The notes under the pieces: model-generated
Told to the model about the DNA's origin: nothing
What the model saw: the letters and a program-made list of their open reading frames with translations, nothing else
Database searches by the model: none
Position numbers and translations under genes: made by a program
Source: Citrobacter koseri ATCC BAA-895
GTDB taxonomy: Bacteria > Pseudomonadota > Gammaproteobacteria > Enterobacterales > Enterobacteriaceae
Reading direction: 5' to 3'
DNA: 64,000 nt
Assembly: GCF_000018045.1 (NCBI RefSeq)
Contig: NC_009792.1
Span: forward strand, 1,302,001-1,366,000
Shown: positions 46,821-56,173 of the stretch, in pieces
How positions within the stretch are numbered: the first letter of the stretch is position 1
Layout: each line of letters opens with the position of its first letter

Positions 46821-47878
46821 GCGAACCGTTAAAACCGCGTATCGATTTCGCAGGTCCACTGGAGGTGGAGCAAAACCAGACGCTTAAAACGCAACAGACC
46901 TTCAGCGAGACGCAGGCGCAGACCTTTGCCCCCGCGCAGGTGGATGAACCTCTGGAAGACGAGGGACAAGCGGAAGCGGTCATTGATGCCGCGCTGCGCC
47001 CGAAACGCAGTTTGTGGCGCAAGATGGTGATGGGGGGACTGGCGTTGTTTGGCGTCAGCGTTGTGGGCCAGGGCGTGCAATGGACCATGAACGCATGGCA
47101 AACCCAGGACTGGGTGGCGCTGGGCGGTTGTGCCGCCGGGGCGTTGATCATTGGCGCAGGCGTTGGCTCGGTCGCGACAGAATGGCGTCGGTTATGGCGA
47201 TTACGCCAGCGGGCGCATGAACGGGATGAAGCGCGCGACCTGTTGCACAGCCACGGTACGGGAAAGGGCCGTGCGTTTTGCGAAAAGCTGGCGCAGCAGG
47301 CCGGTATCGATCAATCTCACCCGGCGTTGCAGCGCTGGTATGCTTCGATTCACGAAACGCAAAATGATCGGGAAGTGGTCAGCTTATACGCTCAACTGGT
47401 GCAACCGGTGCTGGATGCCCAGGCGCGACGTGAAATCAGCCGTTCGGCCGCCGAATCCACGTTAATGATCGCCGTCAGCCCGCTGGCGTTGGTGGATATG
47501 GCATTTATCGCCTGGCGAAATTTGCGGCTGATCAATCGCATTGCGACGCTGTATGGCATTGAACTGGGGTATTACAGCCGTCTGCGCCTGTTTCGTCTGG
47601 TGTTGCTCAATATTGCGTTTGCGGGCGCCAGCGAGCTGGTGCGTGAAGTCGGGATGGACTGGATGTCGCAGGATCTGGCGGCGCGTTTGTCTGCCCGTGC
47701 GGCGCAGGGTATTGGCGCCGGGCTGTTAACCGCTCGTCTGGGCATTAAAGCGATGGAGCTGTGTCGTCCCTTACCGTGGATCGACGATGATAAGCCGCGT
47801 CTGGGGGATTTTCGTCGCCAGCTTATCGTTCAGGTCAAAGAGACCTTGCAGAAAAGCAAAACCCCGCGCGAAAATTGA
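46817..47878 (+). CDS. ycjF: Inner-membrane protein YcjF (DUF697)
   Basis: A 353-residue protein with a polar N-terminus and two membrane helices near residues 70-120 (MVMGGLALFGVSVVGQGVQ and WVALGGCAAGALIIGAGVGSV), then the DUF697 domain. It overlaps ycjX by four bases, indicating a joint function, possibly in membrane stress. The biochemical activity is unknown. Confidence 0.95.
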   Translation: MSEPLKPRIDFAGPLEVEQNQTLKTQQTFSETQAQTFAPAQVDEPLEDEGQAEAVIDAALRPKRSLWRKMVMGGLALFGVSVVGQGVQWTMNAWQTQDWVALGGCAAGALIIGAGVGSVATEWRRLWRLRQRAHERDEARDLLHSHGTGKGRAFCEKLAQQAGIDQSHPALQRWYASIHETQNDREVVSLYAQLVQPVLDAQARREISRSAAESTLMIAVSPLALVDMAFIAWRNLRLINRIATLYGIELGYYSRLRLFRLVLLNIAFAGASELVREVGMDWMSQDLAARLSARAAQGIGAGLLTARLGIKAMELCRPLPWIDDDKPRLGDFRRQLIVQVKETLQKSKTPREN

Positions 47879-47937
47879 TCGCTGGAAGGGCGCTGACCGT
47901 ATAACTTTACGGCCCGGCGCCCAATTTTCCGTCATGC

Positions 47938-47955
47938 TGTCAATAATTGTTGACA
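47938..47955 (+). promoter_or_regulatory. TyrR box upstream of tyrR
   Basis: TGTCAA-TAATTG-TTGACA has the perfect 6-6-6 symmetry of the TyrR box (TGTAAAN6TTTACA). It is 72 bases before the tyrR start and fits the known autorepression of tyrR. Confidence 0.8.
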
Positions 47956-48026
47956 GAATCCTTCCTGCTAATCGAATACTGGCTTATCATCTATCTAATA
48001 GCTCATTGTTTTAGGTGAAAGTTCCC

Positions 48027-49568
48027 ATGCGTCTGGAAGTCTTTTGTGAAGACCGTCTTGGTCTGACCCGCGAGTTACTCGATTTGCTGGTGCTTCGTAG
48101 CATTGATTTACGCGGTATTGAGATTGACCCCATCGGGCGAATTTACCTTAATTTTGCTGAACTGGAGTTCACCAACTTCAGCAGCCTGATGGCGGAGATC
48201 CGCCGCATTTCCGGCGTAACCGATGTCCGTACGGTGCCGTGGATGCCGTCTGAACGCGAGCATCTGGCGCTGAGCGCACTGCTCGAAGCGTTGCCGGAAC
48301 CCGTCCTCTCTCTGGATATGAAAAGTAAAATAGAGATGGCGAACCCCGCGAGCTGTCAGCTTTTTGCACAAAATCAGGAGCGTATGCGCAATCACACTGC
48401 CGCGCAGTTGATCAACGGCTTCAACTTCCAGCGTTGGCTGGAGAGCAACCCGCAGGTCTCTCACAACGAGCATGTGGTGATTAATGGGCAGAACTTCCTG
48501 ATGGAGATTACCCCGGTTCATTTGCAAGGGGAAAATGACGAGTACATGCTCACGGGCGCTGTCGTTATGTTACGTTCCACCATCCGAATGGGGCGTCAGT
48601 TGCAGAATTTGACGACCCAGGATTTGAGCGCGTTTAGCCAGATTATCGCCGTCAGCGCGAAAATGAAGCATGTCGTAGAGCAGGCTCGTAAGCTGGCTAC
48701 GCTGAGCGCGCCACTGCTGATTACCGGCGATACCGGAACCGGTAAAGATCTCTTCGCCCATGCCTGTCACCTGGCAAGCCCGCGTGCGGCAAAACCGTAT
48801 CTGGCATTGAACTGCGCCTCCATTCCTGAAGATGCGGTTGAAAGCGAACTGTTTGGTCATGCGCCGGAAGGTAAAAAAGGCTTCTTTGAACAGGCTAACG
48901 GGGGTTCGGTGCTGCTGGATGAGATTGGTGAGATGTCGCCACGCATGCAGACCAAATTGCTGCGTTTTCTTAACGACGGCACTTTCCGTCGCGTTGGCGA
49001 GGATCATGAGGTTCACGTTGATGTCCGGGTGATCTGCGCCACGCAGAAGAATCTGGTGGAGCTGGTGCAAAAAGGGTTGTTCCGCGAGGATCTCTACTAC
49101 CGTCTGAATGTGCTGACGCTCAATCTGCCGCCGCTGCGTGATTGCCCGCAGGATATCATGCCGCTCACTGAACTTTTCGTGGCGCGTTTTGCCGATGAGC
49201 AGGGCGTGCCGCGTCCAAAACTCTCTGCCGATCTCAGCACCGTATTAACCCGTTATGGCTGGCCGGGCAACGTGCGCCAGCTTAAAAACGCCATCTACCG
49301 GGCGCTGACGCAGCTTGAAGGGTACGAATTACGTCCGCAGGATATCTTGCTGCCGGATTACGACGCCACGACCGTTGCCGTTGGTGAAGATGCGATGGAA
49401 GGCTCGCTGGATGAGATCACCAGCCGTTTTGAACGCTCCGTGCTGACGCAGCTTTATCGCAATTATCCGAGCACGCGCAAACTGGCGAAACGCCTGGGCG
49501 TCTCACATACCGCGATTGCCAATAAGTTACGTGAATACGGTTTGAATCAGAAGAAAAGCGAAGAGTAA
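48027..49568 (+). CDS. tyrR: Aromatic amino acid regulator TyrR
   Basis: A 513-residue regulator from MRLEVFCEDRLG. The N-terminal ACT domain is followed by a PAS domain, a central AAA+ domain (Walker A GDTGTGKDL) and a C-terminal HTH (STRKLAKRLGVSHTAIANKLREYG). The GAFTGA loop is replaced by APEGKKG, as expected, because TyrR acts on sigma-70 promoters. It controls aroF, tyrP, mtr and others with Tyr, Phe or Trp. Confidence 0.98.
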   Translation: MRLEVFCEDRLGLTRELLDLLVLRSIDLRGIEIDPIGRIYLNFAELEFTNFSSLMAEIRRISGVTDVRTVPWMPSEREHLALSALLEALPEPVLSLDMKSKIEMANPASCQLFAQNQERMRNHTAAQLINGFNFQRWLESNPQVSHNEHVVINGQNFLMEITPVHLQGENDEYMLTGAVVMLRSTIRMGRQLQNLTTQDLSAFSQIIAVSAKMKHVVEQARKLATLSAPLLITGDTGTGKDLFAHACHLASPRAAKPYLALNCASIPEDAVESELFGHAPEGKKGFFEQANGGSVLLDEIGEMSPRMQTKLLRFLNDGTFRRVGEDHEVHVDVRVICATQKNLVELVQKGLFREDLYYRLNVLTLNLPPLRDCPQDIMPLTELFVARFADEQGVPRPKLSADLSTVLTRYGWPGNVRQLKNAIYRALTQLEGYELRPQDILLPDYDATTVAVGEDAMEGSLDEITSRFERSVLTQLYRNYPSTRKLAKRLGVSHTAIANKLREYGLNQKKSEE

Positions 49569-49583
49569 TTAATGAATAGAAGA

Positions 49584-49618
49584 ACACCCGACAGTTATTG
49601 CTGTTGGGTGTTTTTTTA
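49584..49618 (+). terminator. tyrR terminator
   Basis: ACACCCGACAG pairs with CTGTTGGGTGT (one G-T pair) and is followed by TTTTTTT. It starts 15 bases after the tyrR stop. Confidence 0.94.
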
Positions 49619-49775
49619 TATCAGAATAAATAAATTTGCATCATAATTCTTAAGTTTTTACGCTTTTTTCCTATTTTTTAAAACACCATTTCATGTGCGA
49701 TGTTTTTTTGTGATCTTAATTCAATTTTGCTACATATCTTGCGAATAATGTAACCCTCTCAAAACAGGAGGGTGT

Positions 49776-51035
49776 ATGAATAAAAATGATAGTGCTGAAA
49801 AGAACAGGCGTAAAATTTATATTACGCTCAGTCTCTTTATCCTGGTCTACTTCTTCTCATGGAAAGCGACACTTGATACTTATTCTTTTTGGCTATCAGA
49901 AAAGATAGGCCTTGATGGTGTTGCGATTGGTATTGTTTTTGCCGCAAACGGCTTTTGTGCGGTACTAATCAAACCTGTATATGGGTTTCTTATCGATCGG
50001 CTAGGGTTAAGGAAAGATCTGTTATTCTTTATCTCGCTTATCTCGATAACCGTTTTCCCCTTTTTCTTTTATATATACAAACCACTATTGCAGTCTGCGT
50101 TGTATGCTGGTATTGCGTTGGGCGGTATATTTTTAAGTATGGGATACTACGCAGGGTGTGCAGCCGCAGAATCATACCTTGATCGCTTTGGCCGTTTGTT
50201 TGATCTTGAGTTTGGTCAAATCCGCATGTGGGGCGCGATTGGTTCTGTATTCTCTGCTGCAAGTACAGGCTATATTTTTAATATTAACCCAATGATCAAT
50301 TTCGGGTTAAGTTCCGCAGGTGCGCTGATAATTCTTATTATTGTTTTTACGATGAAGATCGAAGTCAATGAAGAGGTAAAAAATCGCATCATTGCTAAAG
50401 ATAAAGCGACAATATACGATATTATAGCATTATTTAGCACACGCAATTTCTGGACGTTTGTTTTATATGTTTGTGGTGTTGTGTGGATTATTTTTGTCGC
50501 AGAACAACAATATCCACGTTTCTTTATCACATTTTATGCCAGTAAAGAAATCGGGCATCAAATGTTTGGTTATCTTGGTGCTGCCAGTCTGGGAGTAGAG
50601 TTTCTGTTCATGATGATTGCACCTGGCATTGTCAACCGTCTGGGGCCAAAAACCGGCTTGCTGATTACAGGCTTTGTTGTGGCCGCTAGATTTATTGGTT
50701 CTGGTTTGGTTACAAGTGCAATAACAATTGGAATTATCAAATTGTCGTGGGGGATAGAAATGTCATTCCTGTTGGTTTCAATTTTCAAATATCTGGAAAT
50801 TAACTTTGATAAAAAAGTAAATGGTTCAATGTATTTATTAGGCTATCAAAGCGTTAACTATATCGGAACAGTTATCTTGTCGCCGTTGAGTGGTTACTTG
50901 TATGAGCGATTAGGTTTTTCACATACATATTTTATGATGGGATGTACAGTATTGTTTTTCACTATTATATCCGCATTTCTTCTTCAAAATAACAAACGAA
51001 CAGAACCAGTCATTGCGGAGAATGCGCATGCTTGA
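49776..51035 (+). CDS. MFS oligosaccharide transporter of the AT-rich cassette
   Basis: A 419-residue major-facilitator protein with about twelve helices. LYERLGFSHTYFMM near the end and RFGRLFDLEFGQIRMWGAIGSVFSA in the middle resemble the LacY/RafB oligosaccharide:H+ symporter family. A perfect AGGAGG site precedes the ATG. Codon and base use are clearly AT-richer than in the flanking tyrR and tpx. A TGTGA half-site for CRP lies at 49709-49713, but its other half is poor. It overlaps the next gene by eight bases. Substrate is inferred from the neighbouring porin only. Confidence 0.8.
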   Translation: MNKNDSAEKNRRKIYITLSLFILVYFFSWKATLDTYSFWLSEKIGLDGVAIGIVFAANGFCAVLIKPVYGFLIDRLGLRKDLLFFISLISITVFPFFFYIYKPLLQSALYAGIALGGIFLSMGYYAGCAAAESYLDRFGRLFDLEFGQIRMWGAIGSVFSAASTGYIFNINPMINFGLSSAGALIILIIVFTMKIEVNEEVKNRIIAKDKATIYDIIALFSTRNFWTFVLYVCGVVWIIFVAEQQYPRFFITFYASKEIGHQMFGYLGAASLGVEFLFMMIAPGIVNRLGPKTGLLITGFVVAARFIGSGLVTSAITIGIIKLSWGIEMSFLLVSIFKYLEINFDKKVNGSMYLLGYQSVNYIGTVILSPLSGYLYERLGFSHTYFMMGCTVLFFTIISAFLLQNNKRTEPVIAENAHA

Positions 51036-52755
51036 GCGTAATATGCTTAGAGAAAATATCATTGATAAATTATACGACGTGCTGGATAGTGTCGTGAACA
51101 GAACGATTAACAAAGAGCAAAGTTTTGGTGTTGTACTGACGCTGGATGATGATCCCTACGCTAGCGGTAAGTTTGCTTTGGCCCTGAGTTTTCTGATTGA
51201 GCGTTTCCCGGCACGCGCTGACCAGTGGTCTGGAGTATGGCATGAGCTGGTTAAAGCACCCAGTGAAAACTGGGGGAAATATTACTTCTTGCAGGCGCTG
51301 TGGAAACTGCACTGTTTGGGGTTGCTGAATACTATTTTTAGCGATCAGCAATTGCAAAGGCTTACTGAAAAACTTCGCTGGCAAGAACTGGTGGATGAGG
51401 AATCGTGGAAATTAAACCCACCTTTTCCAACTAATTATTATGGTGTCGCATTTAGCATCGCCCGATTGCGCTTTTTACTTGGTTGGGAGACGCAATTTGC
51501 ATCACAAAAAATCCTCCAGCAACTTGTCGAACATTATCGTACCTATTCGCAACATGGATGTGTGGATGAAACTGAGGGAAAAGGGCGCTTTGACCGTTAT
51601 AGCATATTGCTGATTGCGGAAATTTGCCAACGACATATTGATACCGGGTTAGAGATATGCGACTGGCTCAAAGACGCATTGCGACAAGTGTCGACACTGA
51701 TACTGGCAATGTTGAATGATGAGGGTGTCGGGTTCCTGTGGGGAAGATCAATTGGCGCGTATGGTGATAGTGCATTTAATGAAATTCTGACTATCAGTAT
51801 GCGACTTGGTTTGTTGGATCGACAAGAATGCGCGGCGGCTAGCAGATTTACGCTTGCCTGTAGCGAACGTTTTTTAAACTTTTGGTATGACTCAAATGAA
51901 CAGAGTGTGAATCTATGGTTTTATGGGAGACAAACAGACGCGTATCGGGCTGAGCATAGACTGGTTGGTGAAAATATCAGTTTGTCTTGTCAGCATCTTT
52001 GTGTGCAGCGAGCCTGGGCTGATGTCTCCTTTGATGCAACGCCTTTCGTGTTACCAGAGCAAACGCTTAAATTTACGCCATTTTGCAATGACAAATATAC
52101 TAGAGGTCTATTCCATTGGTATGACGGCAAGCGGTTATTTGTTTTACCATTAATTAACGGTGATAAACATTATTTCGCCACATCTCCCTATTTCCCGGTT
52201 CCCTTTTCTGCCGGACTGATTACTGGCGTAGCTCAGGGACATGCGCCGCTTTGGGTGCCTGGATTAGTGGACTCTCGTGGCTGTATACTGCGACCATTAG
52301 TGTGGTTTGGTGACTGTGGTTACCAGAAGACGAAGAATGGTTGGGAAATTGAAATTAATTATTCCGCACTTAACGTAGTAATGGAAAATGGGGTTCTGCT
52401 ATCAGAACCGAAAAAGGATTACTCTTGTCAGTGTCGTACCCGTTATTTTATTGAACCCTCGACTTTGACCAGAGTGGATACATTTTCTTTTTTAAAACAT
52501 AGCGAGATGTATCTCGAACTACAATGTGCCGTCTTTCCAGAAAAAATGCGTATGATACATTCGGCGGATAGTTTACATATAGATTATGAAAGTAATGGTA
52601 TTCAATCTCTCGAATTAAATGGATTTGAAGACTATTGTGTGGAAAGAACAGCATTGTGTAGTCCTTATGGCGCATTAGGACAACAGATTACAGGAAGGAG
52701 AGATGTTTCTGGTGCTAAAGATGTGACTGTCAGTTGGCAAATATGTTATTGCTAA
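51028..52755 (+). CDS. DUF2264-like (alpha/alpha)-toroid protein, candidate cytoplasmic carbohydrate enzyme
   Basis: A 575-residue protein with no signal peptide. The N-terminal half is helical, with the segments NWGKYYFLQALWKLHCLG, FPTNYYGVAFSIARLRFLLG and GFLWGRSIGAYGDSAFNEIL, which resemble the YGRS region of DUF2264 proteins. The C-terminal half (about 320-575) looks beta-rich, as in toroid/beta-sandwich glycosidases and lyases. I chose the ATG at 51028 because GGAG lies seven bases upstream. It is coupled to the transporter gene, so it likely acts on the imported sugar. Reaction and substrate are unknown. Confidence 0.55.
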   Translation: MLERNMLRENIIDKLYDVLDSVVNRTINKEQSFGVVLTLDDDPYASGKFALALSFLIERFPARADQWSGVWHELVKAPSENWGKYYFLQALWKLHCLGLLNTIFSDQQLQRLTEKLRWQELVDEESWKLNPPFPTNYYGVAFSIARLRFLLGWETQFASQKILQQLVEHYRTYSQHGCVDETEGKGRFDRYSILLIAEICQRHIDTGLEICDWLKDALRQVSTLILAMLNDEGVGFLWGRSIGAYGDSAFNEILTISMRLGLLDRQECAAASRFTLACSERFLNFWYDSNEQSVNLWFYGRQTDAYRAEHRLVGENISLSCQHLCVQRAWADVSFDATPFVLPEQTLKFTPFCNDKYTRGLFHWYDGKRLFVLPLINGDKHYFATSPYFPVPFSAGLITGVAQGHAPLWVPGLVDSRGCILRPLVWFGDCGYQKTKNGWEIEINYSALNVVMENGVLLSEPKKDYSCQCRTRYFIEPSTLTRVDTFSFLKHSEMYLELQCAVFPEKMRMIHSADSLHIDYESNGIQSLELNGFEDYCVERTALCSPYGALGQQITGRRDVSGAKDVTVSWQICYC

Positions 52756-52823
52756 AATTTAACACCACAATAATATCGTGGATGATAATTATCTATATTA
52801 GATTATTAGCCGGAGTGCTTTTT

Positions 52824-53540
52824 ATGTCTATGTCAAAAAAATGCCTGTTCACAGGTGCGGTTATTTTTTTCTCTTTTACGCCTTTTGTACATGCAGTTCA
52901 GTTTGATGTGCGTGGTGGGTATAATATAGAAAACCACAGTTATGAGTCCCGATTTAAAGTCAGCAATAGCTGGAGCAGTGGTTGGTGGGCCAGTATGGAA
53001 ACCGATAGCAATAATGGTTCACCTTCATTAGATGATATGACTTCCTCTTATAATGAGATGGAGACTAACTATACCTGGCATATTAATGACCGTTTCGCTC
53101 TGGTACCTGGTGGTGTTATTCATTGGAGTAATAGTGGTACGCAGTTACGTCCTTATATTCGACTGAATTACAAAATATCTGAACGCTTTTCAAGTGGTAT
53201 CCGCTATCGTCTTGATCATCATAATTATGATGTCGTCGATAATACTGGTGATACTATTCACGACAATGAGCACCGTATAGATTTGTTTCTCGGTTATAAA
53301 ATAAACCAGGACTGGAATTTTATGTGGCAGGGAACGGCATATATGCATCAAGATCCAGATCTGGAATATAATAACGGGAAACGTTGGGCGACAGAAAATG
53401 CATTCACTATAAAGTATCGGTGGAATGAATATTTTAGCCCTTATTTCGAATATGATTATCTTGATGAGCAAAGTAACTATAAAGGCGAGAAGGGTAAACC
53501 TGACTCGCGTATTCGTGTGGGGGTTACCTTTAATTTATAA
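52824..53540 (+). CDS. KdgM-family outer-membrane oligosaccharide porin
   Basis: A 238-residue beta-barrel. The signal peptide ends ...FFSFTPFVHA before VQFDVRGGYN. Alternating strands end in RIRVGVTFNL with the C-terminal aromatic-type ending. KdgM, NanC and OmpL porins share this YN...SWSSGWWASME pattern and admit acidic oligosaccharides such as oligogalacturonate or sialate. GGAG lies eight bases before the ATG at 52824. It follows the DUF2264-like gene by 68 bases. Confidence 0.85.
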   Translation: MSMSKKCLFTGAVIFFSFTPFVHAVQFDVRGGYNIENHSYESRFKVSNSWSSGWWASMETDSNNGSPSLDDMTSSYNEMETNYTWHINDRFALVPGGVIHWSNSGTQLRPYIRLNYKISERFSSGIRYRLDHHNYDVVDNTGDTIHDNEHRIDLFLGYKINQDWNFMWQGTAYMHQDPDLEYNNGKRWATENAFTIKYRWNEYFSPYFEYDYLDEQSNYKGEKGKPDSRIRVGVTFNL

Positions 53541-53639
53541 ATAAAAGCAAGAAATTGCGAAAAATGAAGGATTTTATTTAAATAATGCGATAAATTTTCA
53601 CCGAAATGGCTAAAGTTTAATTTTTAAAACAGGAATTAT

Positions 53640-54515
53640 ATGAATAGTCAGTGCGGTTCTGGAAAATTAGCGACACTATTGGAAGTGCTTGAAATTGGTG
53701 AGTCGGCGATCGCTTTTAACAGGATGAAAACTATATCTGCCGATTATTATCACTTCCATGAATGTGCGGAAATTCTGTTTGTAACGCAAGGTGTAGGGAT
53801 CGCCGTTGTGGAACATAAGCAGTACACCGTTAAGCCTGGTCGGTTATTTGTTTTTCCGCCAGGCCGCGTTCATAAAATTTATGTGGAGCATGATTTACAC
53901 AATCAATATCATCGTACAACCTTACATTTCAGTAGCGCAATGTTGCTGCCATTTTTTCGTGATTTTCCGCGTCAGCAGATACAATTTCGCCAACTTAGCA
54001 GTTATGGTGAAGAGGTGAGGATCTTTGATGTTTCAGAAATACAAAACTTTATTGAAGCGCTATTCTTTCGTTTTGAACAGCTGAGTTCAAAAAATGTACT
54101 AACAATTAATGATAGTGCTTTTTTACTTCTGCAACTTATCGGTCTTTTGCCTGAACATGATCAGCAACAGGCTTCGCTTTCGGGGATAAATACATTCTCT
54201 GCATCAATTATCCGCTGGATTGAGGATCATTTTAAGGAGAATTGTTCACTGGAGATATTGGCTACGGTATCTGGTTGTTCGGAAGGGCATGCTTCCAGGC
54301 GTTTTCGCAAGGAGACCGGAGGAACCATTCAGGAATATGTGGTTATGCGAAGGATTCGCCATGCATGCGAATTGCTGGTGCATACTTCTCTTACGGTCAG
54401 AGAGGTGGGTTTAGAATCGGGATTTGCAGAATATGCCTGGTTCATAACCAGCTTCAGACGATTGATGGGAAAAACACCGCTTCAGTACCGCAGATCCTAC
54501 AGTTTAAGGAGATAA
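53640..54515 (+). CDS. AraC-family regulator of the sugar cassette
   Basis: A 291-residue protein. An N-terminal cupin domain (YYHFHECAEILFVTQGVGIAVVEHKQYTVKPGRLFVFPPGRVHKI) would bind the inducer. The C-terminal AraC double HTH (CSLEILATVSGCSEGHASRRF ... VREVGLESGFAEYAWFITSFRRLMGKTPLQYR) binds DNA. It is the last gene of the cassette, same strand, 99 bases after the porin. It is probably the local activator. Confidence 0.88.
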   Translation: MNSQCGSGKLATLLEVLEIGESAIAFNRMKTISADYYHFHECAEILFVTQGVGIAVVEHKQYTVKPGRLFVFPPGRVHKIYVEHDLHNQYHRTTLHFSSAMLLPFFRDFPRQQIQFRQLSSYGEEVRIFDVSEIQNFIEALFFRFEQLSSKNVLTINDSAFLLLQLIGLLPEHDQQQASLSGINTFSASIIRWIEDHFKENCSLEILATVSGCSEGHASRRFRKETGGTIQEYVVMRRIRHACELLVHTSLTVREVGLESGFAEYAWFITSFRRLMGKTPLQYRRSYSLRR

Positions 54516-54527
54516 TGATAACGGTAA

Positions 54528-54556
54528 CTTGTCCAGCTAATATTGAGCTGGACAAG
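54528..54556. terminator. Inverted repeat between the AraC gene and tpx
   Basis: A perfect 11-bp stem (CTTGTCCAGCT / AGCTGGACAAG) with a 7-base loop lies between convergent genes. T-runs are lacking, so terminator function is likely but not certain. Confidence 0.7.
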
Positions 54557-54565
54557 AATGAATCA

Positions 54566-55072
54566 TTACGCTTTCAGCACGTCCAGCGCAGCAGCATAGT
54601 CAGGTTCGTTGGTGATTTCGTTCACCAACTGGCTGAAAATGACGTTGTCGTTTTCATCAATGACCACCACGGCACGCGCCGCCAGACCTTTCAGCGGGCC
54701 TTCAGTGATTTCAACGCCGTAGTCTTTCAGGAAGTCAGGATTACGCAGAGTGGAAAGGGTAATGACGTTGCTCAGACCTTCCGCGCCGCAGAAACGAGAC
54801 TGGGCGAACGGCAGATCCGCAGAAACGCACAGTACGACGGTGTTGTCGATTTCTGTCGCCAGTTGGTTAAACTTACGTACCGATGCCGCACAAACGCCGG
54901 TATCAATACTTGGGAAAATATTCAGCACCTTGCGCTTGCCTGCAAACTGAGCCAGTGTGACGTCAGACAGATCTTTTGCCACGAGGGTAAAAGCCTGTGC
55001 TTTGCTACCAGCTTGAGGAATGGTGTTGGCGACGGCGACTGGATTGCCCTGGAAATGAACGGTTTGTGACAT
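54566..55072 (-). CDS. tpx: Periplasmic/cytosolic thiol peroxidase Tpx
   Basis: A 168-residue atypical 2-Cys peroxiredoxin. The peroxidatic Cys lies in SIDTGVCAASVRKFNQ and the resolving Cys in AQSRFCGAEGLSNV. It reduces lipid and alkyl hydroperoxides with thioredoxin. In E. coli it is next to tyrR; here the sugar cassette separates the two. Confidence 0.98.
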   Translation of the reverse strand: MSQTVHFQGNPVAVANTIPQAGSKAQAFTLVAKDLSDVTLAQFAGKRKVLNIFPSIDTGVCAASVRKFNQLATEIDNTVVLCVSADLPFAQSRFCGAEGLSNVITLSTLRNPDFLKDYGVEITEGPLKGLAARAVVVIDENDNVIFSQLVNEITNEPDYAAALDVLKA

Positions 55073-55207
55073 GGTTATCTTCCTGTTTACATATAGTTAA
55101 CGTCGTGGCTAGTTTATGCCATCAGCAGTTAACACGGCAAACGCTATTTGTGTTTAATCCACCGCCACGCATCTGCAACGTGAAAAACGGCGAGAAAAGG
55201 AGAACCA

Positions 55208-56173
55208 ATGAGATCTGTTAAGGTGTATGAGGAGGCCTGGCCGCTGCACACGCCCTTTGTGATTGCCCGGGGAAGTCGTACCGAAGCGCATGTTGTGGTC
55301 GTGGAGCTGGAGGAAGAGGGCGTAAAAGGCGTAGGGGAATGTACGCCTTATCCACGTTATGGCGAAAGCGATGCCTCGGTGCTGGCGCAGATCATGAGTA
55401 TCGCGCCGCAACTGGAACAGGGGCTGACCCGCGAAGCACTACAAAAATTGCTGCCTGCCGGCGCGGCCAGAAATGCGGTCGATTGCGCGCTGTGGGATCT
55501 GAGCGCTCGCCAGCAGCAGCAAACGCTGGCGGAGTTTGTGGCCGTTGAATTGCCCGCTACGCTGACAACAGCACAGACTGTCGTGATCGGTACGCCTGAA
55601 CAGATGGCGGCCAGCGCGGCGGCACTGTGGGAAAAAGGGGCGAAACTGCTCAAAATTAAGCTGGACGATCGCCTGATCAGCGAACGAATGGTCGCGATTC
55701 GCTCAGTCGTGCCTGATGCGACGCTAATTGTGGATGCAAACGAGTCCTGGCGTACAGAGGGGCTGGCGGCGCGATGCCAGCTGCTGGCGGATTTAGGCGT
55801 CGCGATGCTGGAACAACCGTTACCTGCGCAGGATGACGCCGCGCTGGAAAATTTTGTTCATCCGCTCCCTATTTGCGCGGATGAAAGTTGCCATACCCGC
55901 AGTAGCCTGAAAGCGTTACAGGGGCGCTACGATATGGTCAATATCAAACTGGATAAAACCGGTGGTCTGACGGAAGCGCTGGCGCTGGCCGCCGAAGCCA
56001 GAGAACAGGGTTTTGGGCTGATGCTGGGATGTATGCTGTGTACCTCCAGGGCCATCAGCGCAGCGTTGCCGCTGGCCCCACAGGTGCGTTTTGCTGACCT
56101 CGATGGCCCCACCTGGCTGGCGGTGGATGTCGAGCCCGCTTTACGGTTTACGACCGGGCAACTTCATCTTTAG
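55208..56173 (+). CDS. ycjG: L-Ala-D/L-Glu epimerase
   Basis: A 321-residue enolase-superfamily enzyme. The catalytic lysines lie in KLLKIKLDD and MVNIKLDKTGG; metal ligands are in IVDANESW, MLEQPLPAQDD and ICADESC. It epimerises the L-Ala-D-Glu dipeptide so murein fragments can be broken down. AAAGGAG precedes the ATG. Its end overlaps the convergent mpaA gene by 26 bases. Confidence 0.96.
   Translation: MRSVKVYEEAWPLHTPFVIARGSRTEAHVVVVELEEEGVKGVGECTPYPRYGESDASVLAQIMSIAPQLEQGLTREALQKLLPAGAARNAVDCALWDLSARQQQQTLAEFVAVELPATLTTAQTVVIGTPEQMAASAAALWEKGAKLLKIKLDDRLISERMVAIRSVVPDATLIVDANESWRTEGLAARCQLLADLGVAMLEQPLPAQDDAALENFVHPLPICADESCHTRSSLKALQGRYDMVNIKLDKTGGLTEALALAAEAREQGFGLMLGCMLCTSRAISAALPLAPQVRFADLDGPTWLAVDVEPALRFTTGQLHL

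Noticed and set aside
49709..49724. CRP site ahead of the MFS gene
   Set aside because: Only the TGTGA half is good; the second half matches the consensus at too few positions to list as a site.
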